64,000 nucleotides of DNA from Rhizobiaceae bacterium (lineage in GTDB: Bacteria > Pseudomonadota > Alphaproteobacteria > Rhizobiales > Rhizobiaceae). The DNA is taken from positions 1 to 64,000 of the forward strand of contig JAIXTO010000089.1 of the NCBI GenBank assembly GCA_027483885.1, given 5' to 3'. A program made the position numbers and the translations under genes. Below are positions 38,193-47,734 of the stretch, one piece after another (positions within the stretch are counted from its first letter, which is position 1; every line of letters begins with the position of its first letter). A model generated the notes under the pieces. That model made no database searches. It saw nothing but the letters and a program-made list of their open reading frames with translations, and was not told the origin of the DNA.

Positions 38193-41100
38193 CGGCCACC
38201 ATCGCAGGCTCCTGTTCCCCCACTAGCGCCGTCTTCACCTTGGGACCTTGCGCCGTCAAGAGCCAGAGCATCAGGCAGGGCAGAAGCGTCAGCGTCAGCA
38301 CGGTTGCGCCCGCCAGGCCGCCGATGATGGCAAAGGCCATCGGCCCCCAGAAGATCTGCATTGCAATCGGCACCATGCCCAGGATCGCCGCCAGTGCCGT
38401 GAGCACGATGGGACGTGCCCGGTGGACGGCGGCCCCGACGATGGCCTCGCGGATCGGCTGGCCAAGCGCGACATTCTGATCAACCTCCTGGATGAGGATG
38501 ACGGCGTTGCGGATGATCATGCCCGACAGCGCGATCACGCCCAGCTGTGCCACAAAGCCCATGGGCGTGCCGGTGGGCAGCATGGCCGCCACCACCCCGA
38601 TGAGGCCGAAGGGTGCCATGGCCATCGCAAGCGCCATGCGCGAGAAGCTCTGCAACTGCACCATCAGCAGGAAGATGATGACGATCAGCATGACAGGAAC
38701 CACGGCAAAGACCGAGGAATTGCCCTTGGCCGCCTCTTCCGTCATGCCACCGGCGGTGATGGCATAACCGATCGGCAGGCCCGCGCGCAGATCGCTGAGG
38801 GCAGTGTCCAGTTCCCCGGCAACCGTTGCAGGCTGCACGCCCTTCGGCACATCGGCCTGCACGACGATCATCGGCTTGCCCTGGCGGTGCCAGATCACCG
38901 GCTCCTCGAAGCCATATTCGACATTCGCCACCTGGCGCAGTGGGACGGTGCGACCATCGCCGGTGCGCAGCTGCAGGTTTCCGATGGTGGCTACCGAGGT
39001 GCGATCCGCCTGGATGCCCTTGACGACCACATTCACCAGCCGGTCGCCGTCACGCACCGTCGTGACGGTGGAGCCGGCAAAGATTGCGGCGATTTCACTC
39101 GCCACCGATTGCGAACTCATGCCAAGCGCCCGCGCTTCCACCTGATTGACCACAACGGTGACCCGCCGCTGCGGCTCGCCGGCCGTCATGTTGACGTCAC
39201 GCGTCAGCGCATGGTTGTCGACGACGGCCGCCGTCTGCAGCGCAAGCTCACGCACCTTGGCATAATCGGGGCCGGTCACGCGGAACTTCAGCGGCCAGCC
39301 GACCGGAGGCCCAAGCTCCAACGGCGAAACGCGGGTGATGACATCGGGGAAATCCTTGGCCATTGCCTGTTCGAGACGCGCCCGCACCGCATCGCGCTCT
39401 TCCACGCCCTTGGTAACGATCACCGTCTCGGAAACGTTATCGTTTTCGAGCAGCAGATCCATCGGCAGATAGAAGCGCACCGACCCGGATCCGACATAGG
39501 TGGTGAAGTGATCGACATCGCCGTCGGCCTTCAAAAGGGCTTCCAGCTGTCTTGCCCGCGCATCGGTGGCGGCACGCGAGGCGTTCTGTGGCAGTGTCAG
39601 GCTGACCAGCAGTTCCGGGCGGTCGGAAGCCGGGAAGAACTGCTGTTCCAGCCGCGTGGCACCAAAGCCGGACGCGACGAGAAGCACAAGGGCGATGCCG
39701 AGCGACAGCCAGCGGTGGCTGAGCGACCAGTCAAGGCTCTTGCGATAGGCTTTCATCACGCGGCCACCTTCGTGACTGGCGTGCTTCATCCTATCGGGCA
39801 GGATCCAGGTGCCGAGGATCGGCGAGAACAGCACGGCCACGATCCACGATGCGACGAGCGCAATCAGAACAACCATGAACAGCGAGAATGTATATTCGCC
39901 AGCGCTGGAGGCTGCAAAGCCGACCGGAATGAAGCCGGCGATCATCACCAGCGTGCCCGTCAGCATCGGAAAGGCCGTCGTCTCATAGGCATGGCTTGCG
40001 GCCACCGACTTGTCCTGCCCGTTTTCAAGGCATGACACCATGGTCTCCACGGTGATCATCGCATCATCAACCAGAAGGCCGAGCGCGATGATGAGGGCAC
40101 CGAGCGAGATACGCTGCAGGCCGATGCCAGCGAGATCCATGCCGAAGAAGGTCATGGCCAGCACCAGCGGGATAGAGGCCGTGATGACGAGGCCGGCACG
40201 GGTGCCAAGCGACACGAAGGAGACCGCGAGAACGATGACGATGGCCTCGATCAGCACCTTGACGAAGCTGCCGACGGCATCCTTCACCACGGTCGTCTGG
40301 TCGGCAACCTGCACCATCTCGATGCCATGCGGCAGCTGCGCGGCAATCTCGCGCATCTTTTCTTTCACCGTCGCGCCGAATTCCAAGAGGTCACCATTGG
40401 CGGCCATGGATATGGCCAGTGCGAGCACAGGCTGGCCGTTGACGCGCACGGACGGAGCTGGCGGATCGACCAGCGTGCGGGAAATCGTTGCCACGTCCTC
40501 CAGGCGGATGTAGCGGCTGTCGACCTTGAAGGTGAGGTCATGCAGGCTCTTTTCCGAGACAAAGGCGCCGCTGACGCGCAGCGAGATATTCTCCTGCGGC
40601 GTGCGCAAGATGCCCGTTGGCGTCACCGCATTCTGTGCCTGGATGGCGGCAACGGCGGCAGCCGGATCGATGCCAAGGCTTGCAAGCTTGCTCGAGGAGA
40701 ATTCGATGACGATCTCCTCCTCCTGCACGCCCAGCACATTCACCTTGCCGATATCCTTGATCGACAGGATCTCGGCGCGCACCGCATCCACCCGGTCGCG
40801 CAGTTCGCGCTTGGAGAAGCCTTCGGCCTGGAAAGCATAGATGCTGCCGAACGTGTCGCCAAATTCATCGTCGAAGAAGGGGCCCTGCACGCCCTGCGGC
40901 AATGTCGGGGCAATGTCCTGCATCTTCTTGCGCACCTGATACCAGATGTCGGCAACCTCTTGCGGCGGCGTACTGTCGCGCAGGTTAACGAAGATAACCG
41001 ACTGGCCGGGGCGCGAATAACTTTGGGTAAAATCCAGATAGGGCGTTTCCGAAAGCTTCTTTTCCAGCTTGTCGGTCAGAAGGTTCACGGTATCAGTGGT

Positions 41101-41301
41101 GCTGGCGCCCGGCCAGAGCGCCGACACGACCATGGTCTTGATGGTGAATGGTGGATCTTCGTTGCGTGACAGGCGCTGATAGCTCCAGATGCCGCCGAGC
41201 ACGGTGAGGATCATCAGGAAAACAACGAAGGACTGGTGTTTCAGCGCCCAGGCGGACAGGTTGAACGCCTTGCGTGGAGGGGTATTGGAGGCACTCATCA
41301 C
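38182..41301 (-). CDS. RND-family efflux transporter permease (AcrB-like)
   Basis: 1039 aa; LVDDAMITVETMV; repeated TM blocks typical of RND. Confidence 0.95.
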   Translation of the reverse strand: MMSASNTPPRKAFNLSAWALKHQSFVVFLMILTVLGGIWSYQRLSRNEDPPFTIKTMVVSALWPGASTTDTVNLLTDKLEKKLSETPYLDFTQSYSRPGQSVIFVNLRDSTPPQEVADIWYQVRKKMQDIAPTLPQGVQGPFFDDEFGDTFGSIYAFQAEGFSKRELRDRVDAVRAEILSIKDIGKVNVLGVQEEEIVIEFSSSKLASLGIDPAAAVAAIQAQNAVTPTGILRTPQENISLRVSGAFVSEKSLHDLTFKVDSRYIRLEDVATISRTLVDPPAPSVRVNGQPVLALAISMAANGDLLEFGATVKEKMREIAAQLPHGIEMVQVADQTTVVKDAVGSFVKVLIEAIVIVLAVSFVSLGTRAGLVITASIPLVLAMTFFGMDLAGIGLQRISLGALIIALGLLVDDAMITVETMVSCLENGQDKSVAASHAYETTAFPMLTGTLVMIAGFIPVGFAASSAGEYTFSLFMVVLIALVASWIVAVLFSPILGTWILPDRMKHASHEGGRVMKAYRKSLDWSLSHRWLSLGIALVLLVASGFGATRLEQQFFPASDRPELLVSLTLPQNASRAATDARARQLEALLKADGDVDHFTTYVGSGSVRFYLPMDLLLENDNVSETVIVTKGVEERDAVRARLEQAMAKDFPDVITRVSPLELGPPVGWPLKFRVTGPDYAKVRELALQTAAVVDNHALTRDVNMTAGEPQRRVTVVVNQVEARALGMSSQSVASEIAAIFAGSTVTTVRDGDRLVNVVVKGIQADRTSVATIGNLQLRTGDGRTVPLRQVANVEYGFEEPVIWHRQGKPMIVVQADVPKGVQPATVAGELDTALSDLRAGLPIGYAITAGGMTEEAAKGNSSVFAVVPVMLIVIIFLLMVQLQSFSRMALAMAMAPFGLIGVVAAMLPTGTPMGFVAQLGVIALSGMIIRNAVILIQEVDQNVALGQPIREAIVGAAVHRARPIVLTALAAILGMVPIAMQIFWGPMAFAIIGGLAGATVLTLTLLPCLMLWLLTAQGPKVKTALVGEQEPAMVADGH

Positions 41302-42374
41302 TTACCCTCGCCTTCCAGTCGAACTTCCACGCCGTCGCGCAGCTTGCTGACACCGGCCGTCGCCACGATATCGCCATCGGCGAGCCCCTTGGAGACGAAC
41401 AGGTCGTTGTCGTTAAAACGCTCCACGGTGACGGGTTTGTAGACAAGCTTGCGGGTCGCCGGATCGTAGACGAGAACCGCCGGATCGCCCTTGTTGCTGG
41501 TGAGCGCCGAGGCCGGCAGCTGCACCAGCAATTTTGGCGAAAGCGTGATGGTGCCGACCACAGCCGCACCGAACTGCATGCGGTTGCCCTTGTCGTCCAG
41601 CGCCACCTTCACCCGGAAGGTGCGGGTCACCGGATCGGCGGACGGTGTCACTTCGCGCACCGTGCCGCTGGCCGTCACCGCCGGATCCGAGATCAGCCGC
41701 ACCTCGACCGGCGGCGATTGCAGCCGTGCATTCATCAGCTTTTCGGGAATGTCGAACACGGCATCGCGCTCGCGGTCGGAGATGAGCGTGACCACCATCT
41801 GGCCGGCGGCCACCACCTGTCCTTCATTGGCGCCGACGGCCGAGACGATGCCATCGCGCGGTGCCTTGATATCGGTATAACCGAGCATTTCCTGCGCATT
41901 GGCAAGCGCTGCGCGGGCTGCATCCACACGGGCACGCGCACTCTGCAGGTTGGCATCCGCCTCCTGCATCTGGGCGCGCGGAATGATGTTCTTGGCAAAC
42001 AGGTCGCGGTTACGATCGGCTGTCATCTGGGCCAGATCGTAACCGGACTGGGCGGTGGCAAGATCGGCCTGTGCGGTGAGAAGATTGTTGCGCGACGGTG
42101 TCTTGTCGATGCTGGCAAGGATATCGCCAGCCTTCACCGCCGAACCGTTTTCCGCGCGCAGCAGAAGCTGGCCATTGATGCGGAAGGAGAGTTGCGTTTC
42201 GTGGCGTGGCTTCACCTCGCCGATCTGCGTGACGGTTTCGCCGAGCGGGCGTGCCTCGGCCACCACCGACTTGATCGGACGCGGCGCCTTGGCTTCCGGT
42301 TGCTCCTCGGAACAGCCGGACAGAACCAGCATCGCCCCACCAAGGAGCAAAGATGTCTTGACGAAAAATGTCAT
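41298..42374 (-). CDS. RND efflux periplasmic adaptor (membrane fusion protein)
   Basis: Lipoprotein signal LLLGGAMLVLSGCSEEQ; RPIKSVVAEARPLGETVTQIGEVKPRHETQLSFRINGQLL. Confidence 0.93.
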   Translation of the reverse strand: MTFFVKTSLLLGGAMLVLSGCSEEQPEAKAPRPIKSVVAEARPLGETVTQIGEVKPRHETQLSFRINGQLLLRAENGSAVKAGDILASIDKTPSRNNLLTAQADLATAQSGYDLAQMTADRNRDLFAKNIIPRAQMQEADANLQSARARVDAARAALANAQEMLGYTDIKAPRDGIVSAVGANEGQVVAAGQMVVTLISDRERDAVFDIPEKLMNARLQSPPVEVRLISDPAVTASGTVREVTPSADPVTRTFRVKVALDDKGNRMQFGAAVVGTITLSPKLLVQLPASALTSNKGDPAVLVYDPATRKLVYKPVTVERFNDNDLFVSKGLADGDIVATAGVSKLRDGVEVRLEGEGK

Positions 42375-42988
42375 TGCGAAACTCCTTGCAGGGCCATGCC
42401 GCGAAACAGGCAGGTGATGTTCTCATCGAGCAGACGGCCGATATTTCCCAGTTCGAATGTGTTGAGTGTGCATGCGAGTGTGACAATCCCGTGAACGCTC
42501 CCCCACAGGATATTGGTCACAAGAACAGGGTCCGAAGCATGGATGAGCCCCAGTTCTTGAGCCTTCACAACCTCGGATTTCAGCATGTAATAGGGGGCCA
42601 TCGCCTCTGCGTCCGACTCCAGGGAGGCTGTCGCGCCCTGATCGTTTTCGAGGAAAAGCAACCGGAAACGATCCTTGTCCTCCAGCGCGAAATCGGCATA
42701 GGCATGCAGCATGTGGCTGATGGCGGCGAGCGGATTGTCCGCCGTCTGCTGTTGCTGGGCAAAGCGCTCCTTCAAAGCCGCAAGCGCTGTCGAGCAGCAA
42801 TCGAAGATCAACTCCCGCTTGCTTGGATAATAGCGATAAAGAGCGCCGGCCGTGAGGTTGAGACTGTCGGCAAGCTTGCGCATCGAAAGGCCGACAAGAC
42901 CGACCTCGCCGGCGATGACAATCGCATGGCGCTGAATGACAGCCCGAAAATCGGCAATCTCCTGTTGGGTCAATGATGGGCGTGGCAT
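42371..42988 (-). CDS. TetR family transcriptional regulator of RND operon
   Basis: HTH SMRKLADSLNLTAGALYRYYPSKRELI; stop overlaps adaptor start. Confidence 0.93.
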   Translation of the reverse strand: MPRPSLTQQEIADFRAVIQRHAIVIAGEVGLVGLSMRKLADSLNLTAGALYRYYPSKRELIFDCCSTALAALKERFAQQQQTADNPLAAISHMLHAYADFALEDKDRFRLLFLENDQGATASLESDAEAMAPYYMLKSEVVKAQELGLIHASDPVLVTNILWGSVHGIVTLACTLNTFELGNIGRLLDENITCLFRGMALQGVSQ

Positions 42989-43009
42989 GGTGTCTCCTTT
43001 TGGTATGCG

Positions 43010-43037
43010 CGTTCAATAAACGCGTTTAGTGAACGCG
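43010..43037. promoter_or_regulatory. TetR operator candidate (28-bp near-perfect palindrome)
   Basis: GCGTTCAATAAACG/CGTTTAGTGAACGC; 13 of 14 pairs complementary; 21 bp upstream of tetR. Confidence 0.75.
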
Positions 43038-43160
43038 TCAATTAAAAAAGCACAAAAAGCGGCACCATCCGCCCACAGCACGACGGGGCCATTCATTCAG
43101 CCCATTCGTGATGAGTGGAGCCCAATCAGGGACAATGGAAGATCCGCGCGCCCGACCCGT

Positions 43161-43868
43161 CTAGCCTCGATGATCGCAGCCCTGCAGCCCTCGAAGCGTT
43201 GCGGTCAGCATCACCGCCAGCGCATCGATCAAGGTCGGGCGCATCTGGGACTCCGAATGCATGATGGCGATGACATTTCCCTGCACCGCTTCCAGAATGA
43301 CGATCATCAAGGTCGGAATCTGCCCGTCGGGAAGATCGGGCGCGACCCAGCGCAGGTATGGCTCAAGATCTCGCGCATTGCGCACGGTGTCTTCCATGTC
43401 CAGCTGGCGCAGATCCGGGCTTGAGCGAAGGCTGTCCCAGATGACGGCGGATGCCGGGGTGCGCAGAAGATAGTCCAGCACATTGCGCACCAGCCGGTCC
43501 CCCGTGCATGGGCGAAGGCTCACCGGCATGTCCTCATCCAGGACGGCCGCAAGTTCATGGCCCAGCACATCTCGCAGATTTTCAAGGTGGCGCACCGCAA
43601 GCGCGCGCACGACGCTGCTGCTGGAGGGGAAGTAATGGTAGAGCGATGCGATGGGAAGGCCGGCCCGCCGGGCAAGCTCGCGCATTTTAAGGCCCTCCAT
43701 CCCCGTCTCGACAACAAGGGTCTCGGCAGCGGCCAGAACCTGCTCGACCCGCTCCCGGCTGCGGCTCTGCAAGCCGGTGCTGCGCATGTTCAAGCGGCCT
43801 TCAGCCCCTGATTCCGGGATTTTTGCGTCCATCAGTCGTTCAATTCCTGTTTTTTCAGATTCGAACAT
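43161..43868 (-). CDS. TetR family transcriptional regulator
   Basis: HTH KMRELARRAGLPIASLYHYFPSSSSVVRALAVRH; divergent from the APC-FMO gene; exact start uncertain (43892, 43868 or 43832). Confidence 0.88.
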   Translation of the reverse strand: MFESEKTGIERLMDAKIPESGAEGRLNMRSTGLQSRSRERVEQVLAAAETLVVETGMEGLKMRELARRAGLPIASLYHYFPSSSSVVRALAVRHLENLRDVLGHELAAVLDEDMPVSLRPCTGDRLVRNVLDYLLRTPASAVIWDSLRSSPDLRQLDMEDTVRNARDLEPYLRWVAPDLPDGQIPTLMIVILEAVQGNVIAIMHSESQMRPTLIDALAVMLTATLRGLQGCDHRG

Positions 43869-43958
43869 TGCTCGATATTGACAGAATTGCAAACTCGATC
43901 AATGCTCGGGTTATAAATGACGACCGTCAAGACAATTGGTCGCAAGGGGAACTGAAAC

Positions 43959-46886
43959 ATGGAACTGAACCGCCGAAACTCGGCCACCTATCCGGCTGGC
44001 CAATCGAAAAAACGTGCGCTCACGACACGGGGCGTCATCGTCCTGGTCATTGCCGCGGCAGCACCGCTTGCCGCGATGATCGGCAACACACCACTCGCGT
44101 TCGAAACGGGTGCCGGGCTTGCCATGCCAGCCGGCTTCATTCTCGTCGGGTTGACCTTGCTGTGCTTTGCCTTTGGCTACACGGCGCTCAGCCGCGAAAT
44201 CGTCAGTAAGGGCGCTTTCTATACGCAGGTAGGCCAGGGCCTCGGGCGTCCGGCGGGCGTGATTGCGGCCTATGCCGCAGCGCTTGCCTATTGCGCCTAC
44301 TCGCTCGGCATGGCCGCAGCCTTTGGCTATTTCACCTCCCTTTTGACCAAGGAACTGGGCTATGAATTGCCCTGGATGGGATGTGCTGCCTTCGGCATCC
44401 TCACGGTCGCGGCGCTCGGTTACCGGTCGCTCGATCTGTCGGCGCGTGTTCTCACCTATTTCATGATCGCGGAATTCGCCGTGCTGCTCGTCTTCGACGT
44501 TCTAGTCCTGACGAAGCTCGGGCTTTCGGCGCTTCCGCTCCAGGTCTGGTCTGCGGGCGAAGCCTTCAACCCCGCCATTGGCGCGATCATTCCCTTTGTC
44601 ATCGTTTCCTTCCTCGGTTTCGAAGCCGCCGCGCTTTACGGCGAGGAAACAAAAAATCCGCGGCGCTCCATCCCGATTGCCACCTATGTTTCGCTATCCG
44701 TCATCGTCGCCTTCTACATGGTCTCGGTGTGGATCATCATCGGCTCGATCGGAACCGCCGAGGTGCAGACCATGGCGACCCGCGAATCTGGCAATCTGCT
44801 TTTTGCGCTCGCCAATAGCTATGGCGGCGAAGCGTTGACGGCGGTCATGGGCCTGCTTCTGGTCGCCAGCATGCTCGCAAGCTTCCTTGCCGTTCATAAC
44901 GCCGCCAGCCGTTATCTGTTTGCGCTGTCAAGTGATCATCTACTGCCCGGCGCACTGGCCAAGTTCCATCCGGATTATCATTCACCCCACGTGGCAAGCG
45001 TGGTCATGACGACGCTGCAGCTCACCGTGGTCTTCGGTCTCGGGATGTATGGCGTCGCGCCCTATCTCGGCATTGCATCTTCCGCCATCGGTCTTGGCAC
45101 CATCGGCATTCTGTCCATGCAGATCGCCTGCTCGCTTGCCGTTGTCGGCTTCTTCGTGAAGGCCAAGCGCGGCCATGTCATGACAACGCGCATCCTGCCG
45201 ACCCTGGGCGCTCTCGGGTTGGCGGCATGTCTTTATCTCGTCACCAACAGCTATGAAAAGCTGACCGGCAGTGACAATGCCTTGGTCAACGGCCTGCCCT
45301 GGGTGTTCGTGCCGCTTGCCGTTGTGGCGCTCGTCTATGCCCGCTACCTCAAGGCAAAACGGCCGAATGTCTATGCGCAGATTGCCGGCGCGCAGTACCG
45401 CCCGGTTCTTAACCGAACCGCCACCGAGACCAGCTACGAGAACCAGTATTGCATCATCGGTGCCGGCCCCTCGGGCCTCATCATGGCCCGCGCCTTCATC
45501 AAGGAAGGCGTACCATTTGATTGTTTCGAACGGTATTCGGATGTCGGTGGCCTCTGGGACCCGAACAATCCGGGCACGCCGATCTATGAAAGCGCCCATT
45601 TCATTTCCTCGAAATGGACCTCCTATTTCTACGGCTTCCCGATGCCGGACCATTATCCGGACTATCCGTCCTACCGGCAGATTCTCGATTACATCCGCTC
45701 TTTTGCCCGCGCTTTCGGCCTTTACGATCACATCACCTTCAACACGGAAGTGGTGTCGGCCGTGCCTGCCGGGGATAAATGGAAGGTTACGCTCTCCACC
45801 GGTGAAGTGCGCGTCTACGCGGGTGTTGTGGCCTGCCCGGGCGTGACCTGGCATGCTTCCATTCCCAAACTCCCGGGTGCCGAAACGTTCAAGGGCGAGA
45901 TCCGCCATTCGGTCAGTTACATGAAACCGGATGAATTCCGGGGCAAACGCGTGCTGGTCATGGGGGCTGGCAATTCCGGCGTCGATATCGCCTGCGATGC
46001 GGCAAAATTCGCCGACAAGGCCTTCTTCAGCGTTCGCCGCGGCTATCGTTTCGTTCCAAAGCACCTCTTCGGCATTCCAACGGATGTTCTGATGAGCGGC
46101 AAGGTTCTGCCGCCAAAGGGTGTCTCCATCTCCACCGACGTCGGCAAGATGCTGGACACGCTGAACGGCGACCTGACACGGCTTGGCCTGCCGAAGCCCG
46201 ATCACGATGCGCTTTCCAGCCATCCGATCATGAACACGCAGATCCTGCACTATCTCGGCCATGGCGATCTCATCGCAAAATCCGATATCAAGGAATTGCG
46301 CGGCAATACGGTCGTCTTCAAGGACGGCTCGGAGGAAGAGATTGACCTCATCATGCTGGCCACCGGCTATGAGTACAAGATGCCTTTCTTCGATCCGGCA
46401 ATGTTCGAGTGGAAGGACGGGCGCCCGCAGCTCTACCTGAACGTCATCCATCGCACGCAGCGCGGTCTTTACGTTCTGGGCTTCACCGAATTCGCCGATG
46501 CCGCCTATCGCCGTTTCGACGAAATGGCCCAGCTCATCATTGCCGATGTTCACGCCACCGAAACCGGCATTGCTCGCGACTGGCTGAACCGCCAGCTCAC
46601 AGGCCACTTCCCGGATCTGCGCGGCGGCAAGGTCTATATCAACTCGCCGCGTCACGCCAACTACGTCCACACCGATACCTATAAGCGGCTTCTGGCTGAG
46701 TTTCGCCGCCAGCTCGGCTGGCCGGATCTCGACGACGAGTTCTATGCCGACCTGCGCCGCCCGGACAACAACGTCCATGCCCTTGCCGGGGCAGGCAGAA
46801 CGGGCGGCCAAACGCCCCGCAGCCCGCAACTCAACGCCCTTGAGAACACGGTGCAGGAAACCAAAGCACTGGAGGCTGGCCAATGA
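43959..46886 (+). CDS. Fusion protein: APC-superfamily amino acid/amine permease joined to flavin-containing monooxygenase
   Basis: Residues about 1-470 APC permease (RGVIVLVIAAAAPLAAMIGNTPLAF, VSFLGFEAAALYGEETKNPRRSIP). Residues about 495-975 FMO: FAD GAGPSG, FMO motif FKGEIRHSVSY, NADPH GAGNSG. Confidence 0.9.
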   Translation: MELNRRNSATYPAGQSKKRALTTRGVIVLVIAAAAPLAAMIGNTPLAFETGAGLAMPAGFILVGLTLLCFAFGYTALSREIVSKGAFYTQVGQGLGRPAGVIAAYAAALAYCAYSLGMAAAFGYFTSLLTKELGYELPWMGCAAFGILTVAALGYRSLDLSARVLTYFMIAEFAVLLVFDVLVLTKLGLSALPLQVWSAGEAFNPAIGAIIPFVIVSFLGFEAAALYGEETKNPRRSIPIATYVSLSVIVAFYMVSVWIIIGSIGTAEVQTMATRESGNLLFALANSYGGEALTAVMGLLLVASMLASFLAVHNAASRYLFALSSDHLLPGALAKFHPDYHSPHVASVVMTTLQLTVVFGLGMYGVAPYLGIASSAIGLGTIGILSMQIACSLAVVGFFVKAKRGHVMTTRILPTLGALGLAACLYLVTNSYEKLTGSDNALVNGLPWVFVPLAVVALVYARYLKAKRPNVYAQIAGAQYRPVLNRTATETSYENQYCIIGAGPSGLIMARAFIKEGVPFDCFERYSDVGGLWDPNNPGTPIYESAHFISSKWTSYFYGFPMPDHYPDYPSYRQILDYIRSFARAFGLYDHITFNTEVVSAVPAGDKWKVTLSTGEVRVYAGVVACPGVTWHASIPKLPGAETFKGEIRHSVSYMKPDEFRGKRVLVMGAGNSGVDIACDAAKFADKAFFSVRRGYRFVPKHLFGIPTDVLMSGKVLPPKGVSISTDVGKMLDTLNGDLTRLGLPKPDHDALSSHPIMNTQILHYLGHGDLIAKSDIKELRGNTVVFKDGSEEEIDLIMLATGYEYKMPFFDPAMFEWKDGRPQLYLNVIHRTQRGLYVLGFTEFADAAYRRFDEMAQLIIADVHATETGIARDWLNRQLTGHFPDLRGGKVYINSPRHANYVHTDTYKRLLAEFRRQLGWPDLDDEFYADLRRPDNNVHALAGAGRTGGQTPRSPQLNALENTVQETKALEAGQ

Positions 46887-47716
46887 GCACGCGCAAGATA
46901 CTCGACGGCAAAGGCAAGTTCGCGCTCGTCACCGGGGCTGCGGGTGGCATCGGCCAGCCCATCACCCGCAGGTTGCTGGATGCAGGCTTCCATGTCCTGA
47001 TGCTCGATATCAACGCGACGGGGCTTGAGGCGGCAAGGGCTAAGCTTGACGGCACCACTACAGGCATTGTCTGCGATCTCACAGATCCTGCCTCCGTCGC
47101 GCAGGCTGCGGCCAGCGTGGGCGCGCTCACCGGGCGGATCGACGTCATCGTCAACAATGCCGGCCTCATCAAGCCCGGCCCTTTCCTCAGCCTGAAGGAA
47201 GAGGATATCGAGCGGCAGGTTCAGATCAACCTGCTGGGTCCTCTGCGGATCCTGCATCATTTCCTGCCGTCTGTCCCGAACGGCGGCTCGGTGGTCAACA
47301 TCGTGTCCATGGCCGGCATCCTGCCGCTTGCCGATAGCAGCGTCTATACCGCCGGAAAGTTCGGCCTGCGCGGCTTTTCCAATTCGCTTTCGCTGGAATT
47401 GCGCAGCCGCAACATCCGCGTATCGGGCATTTATCCGTCCGGCGTCGATACGCCCATGCTGCGAATGGAAGCGCAGAGCGGCGGTTCACCGCTCAACTTC
47501 GTGTCGGATCCGCTATCTGCAGAACAGGTGGCGGAAACGGCCGTGCGCGCCATCGGCGAAGGCCGGCTCGAATATTACCTGCCCTACGGCGACGGTATCC
47601 TGTCGCGGATTCTGGGAAACATTCCGTGGATCCTGCCGCGCCTGCTGCCGATGTTCTTGAAAAAGGGGATCGAGGGACACAAGCGTTACCTCGCAAAAAT
47701 CGGGGTTAATCAATAA
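46883..47716 (+). CDS. SDR-family NAD(P)-dependent oxidoreductase
   Basis: FALVTGAAGGIGQPITRRLLDAG; VNNAGLIKPG; YTAGKFGLRGFS (YxxxK); ATGA overlap with the fusion gene. Confidence 0.93.
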   Translation: MSTRKILDGKGKFALVTGAAGGIGQPITRRLLDAGFHVLMLDINATGLEAARAKLDGTTTGIVCDLTDPASVAQAAASVGALTGRIDVIVNNAGLIKPGPFLSLKEEDIERQVQINLLGPLRILHHFLPSVPNGGSVVNIVSMAGILPLADSSVYTAGKFGLRGFSNSLSLELRSRNIRVSGIYPSGVDTPMLRMEAQSGGSPLNFVSDPLSAEQVAETAVRAIGEGRLEYYLPYGDGILSRILGNIPWILPRLLPMFLKKGIEGHKRYLAKIGVNQ

Positions 47717-47734
47717 AAAAGAGGGGACTAAAAC

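Noticed and set aside
38248-40035. 595-aa + strand ORF opposite the RND permease
   Set aside because: Antisense shadow ORF.
45350-45450. APC-FMO fusion as a frameshift or assembly artefact
   Set aside because: The frame is continuous with a plausible linker and no internal ribosome site or start is evident at the junction. Cannot be fully excluded without read data.
44982-46883. 633-aa - strand ORF opposite the FMO half of the fusion
   Set aside because: Antisense shadow; the + strand has diagnostic FAD, NADPH and FMO motifs.
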